DNA of 64,000 nt from the NCBI GenBank assembly GCA_942493265.1, contig OW818688.1:1116001-1180000 (forward strand). Reading direction: 5' to 3'. The translations under genes and the position numbers were made by a program. The notes under the pieces were generated by a model. That model saw nothing but the letters and a program-made list of their open reading frames with translations. It was not told the origin of the DNA and did not search any database. Source of the stretch: UBA12481 sp942493265. Lineage in GTDB: Bacteria; Bacteroidota; Bacteroidia; Bacteroidales; UBA12481. Within the stretch, counting starts at the first letter, position 1, and each line of letters begins with the position of its first letter. Shown piece by piece: positions 24,847 to 34,458 of this stretch.

Positions 24847-25344
24847 ATGGAAAAAACCTACTTCGAAAGTCCGGCCGGATGGATAGAAATCACTGCCCAG
24901 CCCGAAGGCATCAGCTCGGTATTATTTCGCGATCCGGAATCTGCCATTCAGCCGGCATCGGGGATCCTGGCCGAAAGCATCCGCCAGCTCAGCCAGTACT
25001 TCAGCGGAAAACTGAAAATTTTCGACCTTCCCCTGGCTCCTGCCGGTACCCCGTTTCAGCTTCGAGTATGGAAAGAATTAGTTAAAATCCCTTATGGTCA
25101 GGTGATTACCTATCGTGATCTGGCCATCCGGGTTCAGGGGCCAACGTATACGCGCATTGTAGGGCAGGCCAATTCCCGCAATCCTGTTTCCATCCTGATC
25201 CCCTGCCATCGGGTGATTGGCATGAATGGAGCGTTGATTGGTTATGCGGGAGGATTATGGCGGAAAAAATTTCTGCTGGAGCTGGAGCAAACGGGTGGCC
25301 GAACGGATTTCAGCCCTACGCTTTTTGGAAGTACTCCCGGATAA
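24847..25344 (+). CDS. ogt: Methylated-DNA--protein-cysteine methyltransferase
   Basis: 165 residues from the ATG at 24847; the frame extends upstream but without family similarity. The acceptor Cys lies in the canonical ILIPCHRVIG motif, with VWKELVKIPYGQVITYRDLA (DNA-binding helix) and GQANSRNPVS before it. It transfers the alkyl group from O6-alkylguanine to itself. Its last 29 nt overlap the end of uvrC on the other strand, so two repair genes share their 3' ends. Confidence 0.95.
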   Translation: MEKTYFESPAGWIEITAQPEGISSVLFRDPESAIQPASGILAESIRQLSQYFSGKLKIFDLPLAPAGTPFQLRVWKELVKIPYGQVITYRDLAIRVQGPTYTRIVGQANSRNPVSILIPCHRVIGMNGALIGYAGGLWRKKFLLELEQTGGRTDFSPTLFGSTPG

Positions 25345-27136
25345 TCTTTGCCTTGGCCGGTCCTACCACTTCAGCGATCTGATCGAAACCGGCCGTTTTC
25401 AAATCCGCCACCGATTCAAAATGGGTGAGCAGTTTGGTGCGGGTTTGCTCGCCGATACCAACAATCTGATCCAGTTCCGATACCGCCATGGATTTCTCCC
25501 TTCTCTTGCGGTGGTGACCGATCCCGAAACGGTGGGCTTCGTTTCTCATCTGCTGGATCAGCCGCAGACTTTCCGATTTTTTATCAAGATACAAAGGCAC
25601 CGAATCACCGGGGAAATAGATCTCTTCCAGGCGCTTGGCAATTCCCACTAAAGCAATTTTCCCACGAAGGCCCAGTTTTTCCAGGCTATTCATCGCTGAG
25701 CGGAGCTGGCCCTTTCCCCCGTCAACAATAACCAGCTGGGGAAGGTCGAGCCCTTCATCGAGCATCCGTTTGTAGCGCCGGTACACCACCTCTTCCATGG
25801 AGGCGAAATCATCGGGACCGGTTACGGTTTTGATATTGAAATGGCGGTAGTCATTTTTCGCGGGCAAGGCGTTCCGGAACACCACACAGGCAGCTACCGG
25901 ATTGGTACCCTGGATATTGGAGTTATCGAAGCACTCGATATGCACCGGCAGGTCGGGCAGCCGGAGATCGCTTTGCAGGGTTTCGAGTTTGCGAGTTACG
26001 CCTGATAAACTGATATGCTTGACCTGCTGTTTCTGCCGGTCCATTTTGAAATACTTCGCGTTTCGCGTGGAAAGATCCAGCAGCGATTTTTTGTCGCCTT
26101 TCTGCGGAACCGTTATCGTGAGGTTTTCCATCGGATATTCCAGGTTGAAGGGGACAAGAATTTCCGGGGCATCGCTCTGGATCCGCTGCCGCATCTCGAT
26201 TACAGCAAACAGCAGGAGCTCATCATCGGTTTCATCCAACCGCTTTTTGAGTTCCATGGAGTGGGTTTGAACCAGGGCACCATCAATCACTTTCATGAAA
26301 TTGATATACCCTGCCCGCTCATCCGAAACAATGGAAAACACATCAACATGCTTGATTTTTGTGTTGGCCACGGTTGATTTGCTTTGGAACTGCTCCAGAA
26401 GTTCAATTTTTTCCTTCAGTTGGGCAGCCCGCTCAAACTCATAATCGTTTGCCAGCTGATGCATCTCATCAGTAAGCAAACGTATAACACCCTGGGTATT
26501 TCCCTTCAAAATTTTCCCGATCTGGTCGATCTGATTCAGGTAGTCGGGCTCTTCCTGCAAACCGGTGCACGGACCGAGGCAGTTGCCGATATGATATTCC
26601 AGGCACACTTTGAATTTGCCGGCCTGGATATTTTCCTGCGTGAGGTTCAGGCTGCAGGTCCTGATTTTATAGATGCTCCGGATCAGATCGATCAGATTTT
26701 TCCAGATTTTCCCCGAGGTATAGGGCCCAAAATATTTTGATCCGTCGCGCACCACTTTCCGGGTGGTAAACACCCTTGGAAATGGCTCATTCGATACACA
26801 AATCCAGGGAAATGTTTTATCGTCCTTCAGCAGGACGTTATAGCGGGGCAAATGATGCTTAATGAGGTTATTCTCAAGTAGTAAGGCATCACTTTCGGTA
26901 TCTACAACCAGATGATTGATCTTTTTGATCTTCCGGATGAGAACCGCCAGTTTTGCGTTGTCGGGGGCTTTCTGAAAATAGGAGGATACCCGTTTCTTCA
27001 GGTTTTTGGCTTTGCCGATATAAATGATCAGATCCTCGTCATTGATAAACTGGTAGATTCCCGGCTTCTCGGGCAGCGACCGAACGCTGTCGAGCAGGGA
27101 ATCCGCAAACTTGAATGATTCGAATCGGGTGACCAT
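25316..27136 (-). CDS. uvrC: Excinuclease ABC subunit C
   Basis: 606 residues. GIY-YIG nuclease domain (PGIYQFINDEDLIIYIGKAK) at about 24-100, a Cys-containing region (CLEYHIGNCLGPC), the UVR motif (YEFERAAQLKEKIELLE) that binds UvrB, the RNase H-like 5' nuclease domain (HIECFDNSNIQGTNPVA, VIVDGGKGQL) and C-terminal helix-hairpin-helix motifs (VGIGEQTRTKLLTHF). Makes both incisions in nucleotide excision repair. Stop codon overlaps the ogt 3' end; ade stops 1 nt upstream. Confidence 0.97.
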   Translation of the reverse strand: MVTRFESFKFADSLLDSVRSLPEKPGIYQFINDEDLIIYIGKAKNLKKRVSSYFQKAPDNAKLAVLIRKIKKINHLVVDTESDALLLENNLIKHHLPRYNVLLKDDKTFPWICVSNEPFPRVFTTRKVVRDGSKYFGPYTSGKIWKNLIDLIRSIYKIRTCSLNLTQENIQAGKFKVCLEYHIGNCLGPCTGLQEEPDYLNQIDQIGKILKGNTQGVIRLLTDEMHQLANDYEFERAAQLKEKIELLEQFQSKSTVANTKIKHVDVFSIVSDERAGYINFMKVIDGALVQTHSMELKKRLDETDDELLLFAVIEMRQRIQSDAPEILVPFNLEYPMENLTITVPQKGDKKSLLDLSTRNAKYFKMDRQKQQVKHISLSGVTRKLETLQSDLRLPDLPVHIECFDNSNIQGTNPVAACVVFRNALPAKNDYRHFNIKTVTGPDDFASMEEVVYRRYKRMLDEGLDLPQLVIVDGGKGQLRSAMNSLEKLGLRGKIALVGIAKRLEEIYFPGDSVPLYLDKKSESLRLIQQMRNEAHRFGIGHHRKRREKSMAVSELDQIVGIGEQTRTKLLTHFESVADLKTAGFDQIAEVVGPAKAKIIREYFQKA

Positions 27137-27137
27137 G

Positions 27138-28799
27138 TTAATCTGCTTTCAGAGCGGTGAACTCAAAAGTATCACAATTAAACAATCCTTTATCACCGAT
27201 TTTCAGATGCGGGATCACCAGCAGGGCCATAAACGAGAGGGCCATGAAGGGTGCTTTCAGGGGAGATCCCATCTCCTTCACGCGATCAGTCACCTCAGCA
27301 TAGCGTGAACCCACCGTTTCTGCATCGTCCAGACTCATCAACCCAGCCACCGGCAGGGGCAGAATTTCGGTTTTTCCGTTTTGGCTGACGACAATTCCTC
27401 CCCGGTTAATGATAATCTCATTGATTGCCTGCTCCAAATCCCTGTCGGATGTACCTAAGGCGATAATATTATGGCTGTCATGTGCGATACTGGAAGCCAT
27501 GGCTCCTGATTGCAACCCAAAACCGGTTATCCAGGCCACTGCAGGTTTTGCCGGCTGATAACGGTTTACCACCACGATTTTTAAAATATCCTGCTTGAGG
27601 TCGCCCGATACAATTCCATTATCTGCAGTTAATTGGGCAGTTTCTGAACCGGTGATTAATTCCCCGTCAAACACCCGTATCACCCGGTAGGAACCAGGGG
27701 TTCCGTGAACGGCAAGATCCCCGGTAATCACCTTTTCCGTGCGGAAAGCATTCAACGGTTCCACCGGAGTTAGGTTCGATACAACCTTTCCATTCTGAAA
27801 AACAGGGTTCCCGTTGATATAAGTTGAAGTAACCAGGAAGGGATCGGCACTTTCAGCAACAATAAAATCGGCTGGATCACCTATACGGAGCATGCCTGTT
27901 TCAAGTTGGTAATGCAGCACCGGGTTGATGCTGGCGGAGCGGTACAGGTTGAAAAAGTTAATTCCGGCATCAATTCCCCGTCGGATGAGCCGGTCGATAT
28001 GTCCATTTATCAGATCATCCGGATGAAAATCATCCGTACAAAGCATCACCATATCGGGATATTTATCGATCAGCAGGTACAGCTGATTAAAATTCCGTGC
28101 TGAACTGCCCTCGCGGATCAGCACTTTCATGCCCTTTCCGATTTTTTCTTCCGCTTCTTCGAGTGTTGAACATTCATGATCAGTATGAATTCCGGCACCT
28201 ATATAGGTATTCAAATCTTCGCCAGATAGTCCCGGAGCATGTCCGTCGACTGTTTTCCCATACCTTTTTGCCAGATCAATTTTCGCCAGCACCTCAACAT
28301 TTGCATACAACACGCCAGGATAATTCATCATTTCGCCCAATGCCACCACCTTGTTTTCGGCAAACAATATTTCAAGATCTGCGGCACTTAAAACTGCACC
28401 GGCAGATTCCAGTGGTGTTGCGGGTACGCAGGAAGGGGCGGTAAAATGAATTTTGATGCATGCATTTTCCGCATCCTTCAACATCAAACCGATCCCATCC
28501 AAGCCTAAAACATTGGCAATTTCATGCGGATCGGATACGGTTGCCACAGTTCCAAACCTGACAGCCTGTTTGGCAAAGCCGGATGGCATGAGCATGGAAC
28601 TCTCTATATGGACGTGCGAATCCACCAATCCCGGCAATATCAGGGGTCGGGTCAGTGCTCGTTCTTCCCAGGTCAACCGCTTTTCACCGGTTTCCCGAAC
28701 CTCTTCCACCCGGCCCTCTTTCACCGTAAGCTGGCCAAAATAGAAATTCTGACGGTCGAAGTCGGCAAACCAACCATTTATTTGAAAAGATTGCATCAT
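27138..28799 (-). CDS. ade: Adenine deaminase
   Basis: 553 residues, amidohydrolase superfamily. Metal site HVHIESSMLMP, then VALGEMMNYPGV, DGHAPGL, THTDHECST-like ligands (HTDHECSTLEE) and CTDDFHPDDL. The C-terminal ADE-specific domain carries HDSHNIIALGTSD and GGIVVSQNGKTEILPLPVAGLMS. It converts adenine to hypoxanthine plus ammonia for purine salvage. Only 1 nt separates it from uvrC. The gap to mnmG contains a parS palindrome. Confidence 0.96.
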   Translation of the reverse strand: MMQSFQINGWFADFDRQNFYFGQLTVKEGRVEEVRETGEKRLTWEERALTRPLILPGLVDSHVHIESSMLMPSGFAKQAVRFGTVATVSDPHEIANVLGLDGIGLMLKDAENACIKIHFTAPSCVPATPLESAGAVLSAADLEILFAENKVVALGEMMNYPGVLYANVEVLAKIDLAKRYGKTVDGHAPGLSGEDLNTYIGAGIHTDHECSTLEEAEEKIGKGMKVLIREGSSARNFNQLYLLIDKYPDMVMLCTDDFHPDDLINGHIDRLIRRGIDAGINFFNLYRSASINPVLHYQLETGMLRIGDPADFIVAESADPFLVTSTYINGNPVFQNGKVVSNLTPVEPLNAFRTEKVITGDLAVHGTPGSYRVIRVFDGELITGSETAQLTADNGIVSGDLKQDILKIVVVNRYQPAKPAVAWITGFGLQSGAMASSIAHDSHNIIALGTSDRDLEQAINEIIINRGGIVVSQNGKTEILPLPVAGLMSLDDAETVGSRYAEVTDRVKEMGSPLKAPFMALSFMALLVIPHLKIGDKGLFNCDTFEFTALKAD

Positions 28800-28853
28800 G
28801 TAAAGTGCTGATTTTAGGTATAATTAAAACAGCTTATAGAAATTTTAACTTGA

Positions 28854-28869
28854 TGTTCCACGTGGAACA
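28854..28869. promoter_or_regulatory. parS: parS centromere site (ParB binding)
   Basis: TGTTCCACGTGGAACA is a perfect 16-bp palindrome differing from the universal parS consensus TGTTTCACGTGAAACA by one symmetric base pair. It lies in the 72-nt gap between mnmG and ade, 2 nt beyond the mnmG stop. Chromosomal parS sites cluster near replication origins. ParA and ParB are not encoded here. Confidence 0.85.
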
Positions 28870-28871
28870 AT

Positions 28872-30746
28872 TTATCGTCCGAGCAATACCAGCAAAACAG
28901 AAATATCAGCCGGACTGATTCCTGGCATCCTGCTCGCCTGAGCAATGGTTTCAGGCCGAACTGATGAAAGTTTTTGTCGAGCTTCCATGGTTAAACCCAT
29001 TATCTCATCGTATTTTAACCACTCCGGTAGTTTCAGATATTCGAGCCTCTTGATCTTGTCGGCGATGCCTCTTTCGCGTTCAATATATCCGCTGTACTTA
29101 ATCAGGATTTCGGCTCCCTCCACAATCTCGGCCTGCCATTCAGTGAACCCTTCAACCACCAGCTTGAGTTCAGGCAAAACAGGAATCAACTCCATAATGC
29201 TAACCTGCGGTCGGGCAACCAAATCTTTGAGCTTCGATTTTTGCTTAATCGGTGAAGAACCGAGTACTTCCAAAGTGGAATTTATCTCCTCGGGAGTAAC
29301 CGGCTTTTTCTCCAGAAATTCGATCAGCTGATTGGTCCCGGTGCGCTTCTTTTCATAAACTTTCAGTCGTTCAGCTCTGGCCAAACCCATATCATAACTG
29401 AGTGCGGTAAGGCGTTCATCCGCATTATCCTGCCTGAGCAGAATCCGGTATTCGGCACGCGAAGTAAACATCCGGTACGGTTCATCAACACCTTTTGTTA
29501 CCAGGTCGTCGATCAAAACTCCGATATAAGCCTGGTCACGATTTAGAACAAATTCAGGTTTTTCGCGAACCTTCAAATGGGCATTTATCCCGGCTATCAT
29601 TCCCTGTGCACCCGCTTCTTCATAACCGGTGGTGCCGTTGATCTGTCCGGCGAAATACAAACCCTCCACCAGCTTCGTCTCCAGGGTGGACTTTAGCTGA
29701 GTGGGATCAAAAAAGTCATATTCAATGGCATAACCCGGACGAAACATCTCCACTTTTTCAAATCCTTCAATTTTCCGCAAAGCTTCAAGTTGTACATCCC
29801 ACGGGAGCGAAGAGGAGAATCCATTGAGGTAATACTCAATGGAATTACGCCCTTCAGGTTCAACAAAAAGCTGATGTTTTTCCTTTTCCGAAAAAGTGAT
29901 CAGTTTCGATTCAATACTTGGGCAGTATCTTGGCCCCACACCGGTAATCGTTCCGTCGAACATGGGTGAATCGTCGAAACCAGTTTCCAAAATAGCATGA
30001 ACCTCGGGAGAGGTCCAGGCAATAAAGCACGACATGGAATTGACAGCCTTCCGGGCAGGATTCAGATAGCTGAAAGGTACCTCCCATTCATCGCCGGGCT
30101 GTTCTCCCAATTTTGTAAAATCTATCGATCGACCGTCCAACCGTGCGGGTGTACCGGTTTTCATCCTTCCGGTACGAAATCCCAGTTCGGTCATCTTTTC
30201 CGACAACCCATAAACACCAGGTTCCGAGGCTCTCCCACCCTTCTGCTGATTTTTACCAACGTGCATCAACCCGTTCAAAAAAGTTCCGTTCGTAAGAATA
30301 ACACTCCGGGTTTTGAAAATTACCCCGAGGCGTGTTTCCACTCCCACTATCCGTCCGTCGCGGATGATGACATCCTTGACCGTATCCTGCCAAAAATCCA
30401 AAGCGGGAATCGCTTCCAATTTATGGCGCCACTCCAGACTGAACTCGACCCGGTCGCACTGAGCCCTCGGACTCCACATGGCGGGACCCTTGCTTTTGTT
30501 CAGCATCCGGAATTGAATCATGGAGGCATCGGTAACCAAACCACACTGCCCGCCGAGGGCATCAATCTCCCGAACGATTTGTCCTTTGGCAATTCCGCCT
30601 ATCGCCGGGTTGCATGACATGAACGCCATTTTGTTCATGTCCATCGTAATCAACAAAGTTTTCGATCCCATGTTTGCTGAAGCCGACGCTGCTTCGCACC
30701 CCGCATGTCCGGCACCCACCACAATCACATCATATTCCTTCAGCAT
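28872..30746 (-). CDS. mnmG: tRNA uridine-5-carboxymethylaminomethyl modification enzyme
   Basis: 624 residues. FAD-binding Rossmann start VIVVGAGHAGCEAA, then CNPAIGGIAKGQIVREIDALG, GGRASEPGVYGLS, RMKTGTPARLDGRSID, the redox region RYCPSIESKLITF and the C-terminal GidA helical domain (MPGISPADISVLLVLLG). With MnmE it modifies wobble U34 of several tRNAs. Its old name gidA reflects frequent proximity to oriC. No mnmE in the window. Confidence 0.98.
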   Translation of the reverse strand: MLKEYDVIVVGAGHAGCEAASASANMGSKTLLITMDMNKMAFMSCNPAIGGIAKGQIVREIDALGGQCGLVTDASMIQFRMLNKSKGPAMWSPRAQCDRVEFSLEWRHKLEAIPALDFWQDTVKDVIIRDGRIVGVETRLGVIFKTRSVILTNGTFLNGLMHVGKNQQKGGRASEPGVYGLSEKMTELGFRTGRMKTGTPARLDGRSIDFTKLGEQPGDEWEVPFSYLNPARKAVNSMSCFIAWTSPEVHAILETGFDDSPMFDGTITGVGPRYCPSIESKLITFSEKEKHQLFVEPEGRNSIEYYLNGFSSSLPWDVQLEALRKIEGFEKVEMFRPGYAIEYDFFDPTQLKSTLETKLVEGLYFAGQINGTTGYEEAGAQGMIAGINAHLKVREKPEFVLNRDQAYIGVLIDDLVTKGVDEPYRMFTSRAEYRILLRQDNADERLTALSYDMGLARAERLKVYEKKRTGTNQLIEFLEKKPVTPEEINSTLEVLGSSPIKQKSKLKDLVARPQVSIMELIPVLPELKLVVEGFTEWQAEIVEGAEILIKYSGYIERERGIADKIKRLEYLKLPEWLKYDEIMGLTMEARQKLSSVRPETIAQASRMPGISPADISVLLVLLGR

Positions 30747-30763
30747 ATCTCGATTTCCTTTGA

Positions 30764-31192
30764 TTATTTGAACTGTTCCCGGCCCAATGCCAGGTATAAA
30801 TCTTCCCTGCGGCTCATATTCGCGCGTAATTCGTCTGTAGAGTCGTCATAACCAATCAAATGCAACAGTCCGTGTACCATTATCCTTTTCAACTCGTCTA
30901 TATAGGAAATGCCCAGATTTGCGGCATTTTCCTTCACGCGGTCCACACTGATCATAATATCGCCACTGGTCACCCCTTTTTCGGAATAATCGAACGAAAT
31001 CACATCCGTGTAATAATCCTTCTTCAAAAACTGAATATTGATGTCGACCAAAAATTCATCGCTACAAAAAATGTAGCTGATCACGCCCGGTTTCTTCCCT
31101 TCGAGCTTCACCACCTCATGCAGCCAATTTTTTGTGACCGTCCGGTTAAAGCCTGTAACTTTCCGGTCTTCCTCCAGATAATGTACTGACAT
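30764..31192 (-). CDS. ybeY: Endoribonuclease / rRNA maturation factor YbeY
   Basis: 142 residues. Zn site HGLLHLIGYDDSTDE is the family HGxLHLxGYDH motif with Asp in place of the third His position (GYDDST), a change worth noting. SFDYSEKGVTSGDIMISVDRV precedes it, corresponding to the usual LSFP...LGDI region. Processes the 16S rRNA 3' end and takes part in ribosome quality control. 2 nt upstream lies the DUF4175-like gene and mnmG follows 17 nt downstream. Confidence 0.93.
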   Translation of the reverse strand: MSVHYLEEDRKVTGFNRTVTKNWLHEVVKLEGKKPGVISYIFCSDEFLVDINIQFLKKDYYTDVISFDYSEKGVTSGDIMISVDRVKENAANLGISYIDELKRIMVHGLLHLIGYDDSTDELRANMSRREDLYLALGREQFK

Positions 31193-31194
31193 AT

Positions 31195-34100
31195 TTACTT
31201 TTTAGTGGATTCAATATATTTCAGGTATTTCTCCTGATAAAATCTTTTCAATTTCAGTTCATTGTACTTTAACATCTGTTCCTGAGCTTTGTTCGGATTG
31301 ATTACTTTTTCAGCATCCTTCCGGTTGGGCTCAAAGCTTCCCTTGAACTCTTTGGATTCGCGACGGTTCTCATTCTCCCTCTCCTTTTCAGCATTCTCAG
31401 CTTCGAGCAATTTCGTTCTTATCAGGTTATCCTTTTGCATGGTTTGATCGCTCAAACGATTATAGATGATATCCTTTTCCACCTCCTTCATCATATTGAG
31501 CGCTTCATTTGCTTTTTCCTTTGCCTGTGTTCCGAGGCCCCCACCCTGTGCCAGTTTCTCCAGGGCCTTACGCATCATTTCACGCTGTCCCAGCATTTTG
31601 GCCATCTCTCCCCGCTCTTTTTTACCATTGTTTCCCGACTTCATTTTCTCAATGGAATTCTTTAACTGTTCCTTCAGGGATTCCTGTTCCGACTTCGATT
31701 TACCAAGCTGCTCCGATCCCGATGACTGCCCGTCCTTGGGCTTTTTCCGGTCCATAAAGCCCCGGTTTCCCTCGCCTGATCCCTTCGCATTTTCCTGTGA
31801 ACTGATCAATTCATCGAGTTTTACCGCGATGCTATTGACCTCCGACATAATCTTATTTTGCTCAATCCGAACCACGCTCGCCCGGTTTTCGGCATAGCTG
31901 ACAAACAGATTTTTTAACGATGTTTCCACGTGGAACAATTCACTACCGATCATTTTCGCCACAACCGGTTGCTTATAACCAATGCTTTTCAGGCTGTCGC
32001 GGATAGGTATAAACTTATCCTCCAACGACTTCTGTTCCTTTATTACCGCTGTAAAAGTGGGATTTATGCTGTTCATATTCGCTATCCGGCCGTTCAGTTC
32101 CTCCTGTCGTTTGCTGAAATCGTTGAGTGAATTCCGGATTTGGCGCAGATCTTCCAGGTCAACAAATATGGCTTCACCACTCATCATCCCCAGCTGACTC
32201 TGCATCTTTTTGGCAAGCTTTTTCAAACTTTCAGCAGCCTTTGATTTCTTATCCTCCGATGGCTTCCCGCCTTCCTTTTTGTTCAATTCATCAGCCGCCT
32301 TCCTTACCTCATCCCGCTCTTTTCCCATACTATCCAACCCCATCGGCTTGTTAAACTGCTTATCCTCGTCCACTTTGTTCTGATACTCCTCTTCCCATTT
32401 TTTAAACTCCTCCTTCAGGTTATTTTTCGAATCACCGTTATCCGACTGGTCATTCTTCACACTATCGGCCAGCTGATTCAGCTTTTCAGTTTGCTTGATC
32501 AGCTCCTTCTCCATATTGTATTTCTTCAGCAGCTCGAGGCTCATCTCCATTTGCGCTTTCAGCTTTTCGAGATTATCTTCCATTTTTTCGGTAAGATCCT
32601 CAGCCTTCTGTGCATTAAACTCCTTGGCCAGCTCCTCAAACTGCTTCATCAAATCCTTCAGTTCATCATCCAGCAAACTCTCCATCAATTCCTGAATTTC
32701 CTTTGCCTTTTCAACAAATTCAGTATCCTCACTCAGCAACTTTTCATTTTCGGTATACTCCTGATTCGCCTCGGTAACATCATTAATAAAATCCTCAACC
32801 TGCTTTTTCAGGTCATTTAATTCCTTCATTTTCTCCTGAATTTCCCAGGGTTTTAAATCCCCTACAATCTGCTCGATACGAAATTCACTCAGTTTCTTTT
32901 CCATCATTTCCACCGCATTCATTCCATCTGTCATGGAATTTGAAATACTGTCAACCAGTTGGGAATTAATATTTTCTATTTCCGTTTTTGAATTAGTCCG
33001 TAAAGTTATCTTGCGGCTTTCAGTAAACTTTGGACCCGTAACCAGATCATTATCCCATACCCGGAAATAATATATTGTATTATTACTGTCGGGCACCAAA
33101 GTGTAATAAAAATTCTCGTAAATGGCCGATTCTTTAATTTTTATTTCTTTAACTGTTTCTTTTCCCAATTTATTTTCAACCACTTCCAGCTTGCTGAATC
33201 CGTAATCATCCTGTATGATCCCCTGCACATAAACATCAGAAGAAACAGTGCTGTCGGCGCTTTCCGAAATATCTATTGTAGGATACAAATCCTTTACCAG
33301 TGAAATTTTATAAGAATAATTAATAAATAGGCCATTAATATTTTTGCAGATTAATTCATAATCTGTGTTTTTAATAATTTTTTTATCAAAATTCCAGGTA
33401 TTTCCCTTTCCCTTTAACGAAACCGAATCTGTTTCATCCATCATCAGCAGCTCATCGGTATTTACCGTGCGAATGGTCCAGATAACCCGTGTACCCGCCG
33501 GAACTTCAGCATTCCCGTCGCCCTCCACCACCGAACTCTCCAGGCCGGTATAGGACGGAGGGATCAACTTGAGCTGAATACCGGCTATTTCAGGCTTTTT
33601 AAGCGTTTTAAGCTCATATTCCACCGAAGTCATCGAGTTGGCACCGATGCGGAAAATAATGGATGAATTCACTGCCTTAAACAGGAATTCATAGTCGCTG
33701 CCCACCGGATCAGCTTTCTCCACGGCAGAACCCATAAGGATTGCAACGTTTTCAACCGGAAATTCGGATACCAGCCTGAACCTCAGCAAAAAATCCCTGC
33801 CCGACTCCACTTCGAGTGAATCGTTCAGGATCACAAACTTAATTTCTTTCATGGCGGCGATCTGCTCATTGCCGGCCCAGATGGTTCCGATACCCTTTTT
33901 CACAAAATCGGGCCAAAACAGGAAAGCTCCGGTGCAAATGGCCAGCAAAACGGCCAGCCGGGCCATGAAAACACCCAATTTCCGCAGCGAAACGGCATCA
34001 TCGAAATTGATATCCCTGATATTATCCGTTTTCTGCGCGATGGCATAATCGTACAGTTTATTGTTCTGCCCCTCCTTCTCGCGGGTGAGTTCAATGATAT

Positions 34101-34458
34101 TGATGATCCTGTCCTCAACCGACTTATGTTTTTGCCGGATGATATTGCTGGCCTCCTTGAAATTCAGTCCCCTGATCCATCCCATGCGCCTGGCCAGCGG
34201 TTTCAGGATGAAAATCGCCAGAATTCCCAGCCATAATGCACTTCCGGCGATGATGCCGATATTCCGCGTTACGGTGTCGATCTTCCTGAAATTCCCGAAT
34301 ATGATCAGTGCCAATAGGATCAGCAATCCGGCGGAGAGCGTTACAATCAGTCCCTGGAAAATTTTTATCCTGTAATACCTGTTGATAAAATGGCGCAGCC
34401 TTCCTTCAACAAATTCCTCGTCAGTCAATCCTGCTTTCCTGTTCATTTTGCGAGCCAT
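31195..34458 (-). CDS. Large DUF4175-like membrane-anchored coiled-coil protein
   Basis: 1087 residues. Three hydrophobic segments near 35-55, 66-88 and 165-185 anchor the N-terminus; the remaining ~900 residues are largely periplasmic beta-sandwich-like (about 200-500) and then long Lys/Glu-rich coiled coils rich in Met and Gln (about 510-1080). This matches Bacteroidota proteins annotated DUF4175. No enzymatic motif is seen. It overlaps the EnvC-like gene by 16 nt and ends 2 nt before ybeY, so it belongs to the envelope run. A parS-like site lies within its coding sequence. Confidence 0.7.
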   Translation of the reverse strand: MARKMNRKAGLTDEEFVEGRLRHFINRYYRIKIFQGLIVTLSAGLLILLALIIFGNFRKIDTVTRNIGIIAGSALWLGILAIFILKPLARRMGWIRGLNFKEASNIIRQKHKSVEDRIINIIELTREKEGQNNKLYDYAIAQKTDNIRDINFDDAVSLRKLGVFMARLAVLLAICTGAFLFWPDFVKKGIGTIWAGNEQIAAMKEIKFVILNDSLEVESGRDFLLRFRLVSEFPVENVAILMGSAVEKADPVGSDYEFLFKAVNSSIIFRIGANSMTSVEYELKTLKKPEIAGIQLKLIPPSYTGLESSVVEGDGNAEVPAGTRVIWTIRTVNTDELLMMDETDSVSLKGKGNTWNFDKKIIKNTDYELICKNINGLFINYSYKISLVKDLYPTIDISESADSTVSSDVYVQGIIQDDYGFSKLEVVENKLGKETVKEIKIKESAIYENFYYTLVPDSNNTIYYFRVWDNDLVTGPKFTESRKITLRTNSKTEIENINSQLVDSISNSMTDGMNAVEMMEKKLSEFRIEQIVGDLKPWEIQEKMKELNDLKKQVEDFINDVTEANQEYTENEKLLSEDTEFVEKAKEIQELMESLLDDELKDLMKQFEELAKEFNAQKAEDLTEKMEDNLEKLKAQMEMSLELLKKYNMEKELIKQTEKLNQLADSVKNDQSDNGDSKNNLKEEFKKWEEEYQNKVDEDKQFNKPMGLDSMGKERDEVRKAADELNKKEGGKPSEDKKSKAAESLKKLAKKMQSQLGMMSGEAIFVDLEDLRQIRNSLNDFSKRQEELNGRIANMNSINPTFTAVIKEQKSLEDKFIPIRDSLKSIGYKQPVVAKMIGSELFHVETSLKNLFVSYAENRASVVRIEQNKIMSEVNSIAVKLDELISSQENAKGSGEGNRGFMDRKKPKDGQSSGSEQLGKSKSEQESLKEQLKNSIEKMKSGNNGKKERGEMAKMLGQREMMRKALEKLAQGGGLGTQAKEKANEALNMMKEVEKDIIYNRLSDQTMQKDNLIRTKLLEAENAEKERENENRRESKEFKGSFEPNRKDAEKVINPNKAQEQMLKYNELKLKRFYQEKYLKYIESTKK
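31922..31937. promoter_or_regulatory. parS: Second parS-like site inside a coding sequence
   Basis: GTTTCCACGTGGAACA matches 14 of 16 positions of the perfect site at 28854, with the central TTCCACGTGGAA fully palindromic. It encodes LFHVET in the DUF4175-like gene. A distance of 3.07 kb from the first site is normal for parS clusters. Confidence 0.6.

Noticed and set aside
29997..30617. 206-codon plus-strand frame
   Set aside because: Antisense shadow of mnmG; no recognisable motif.
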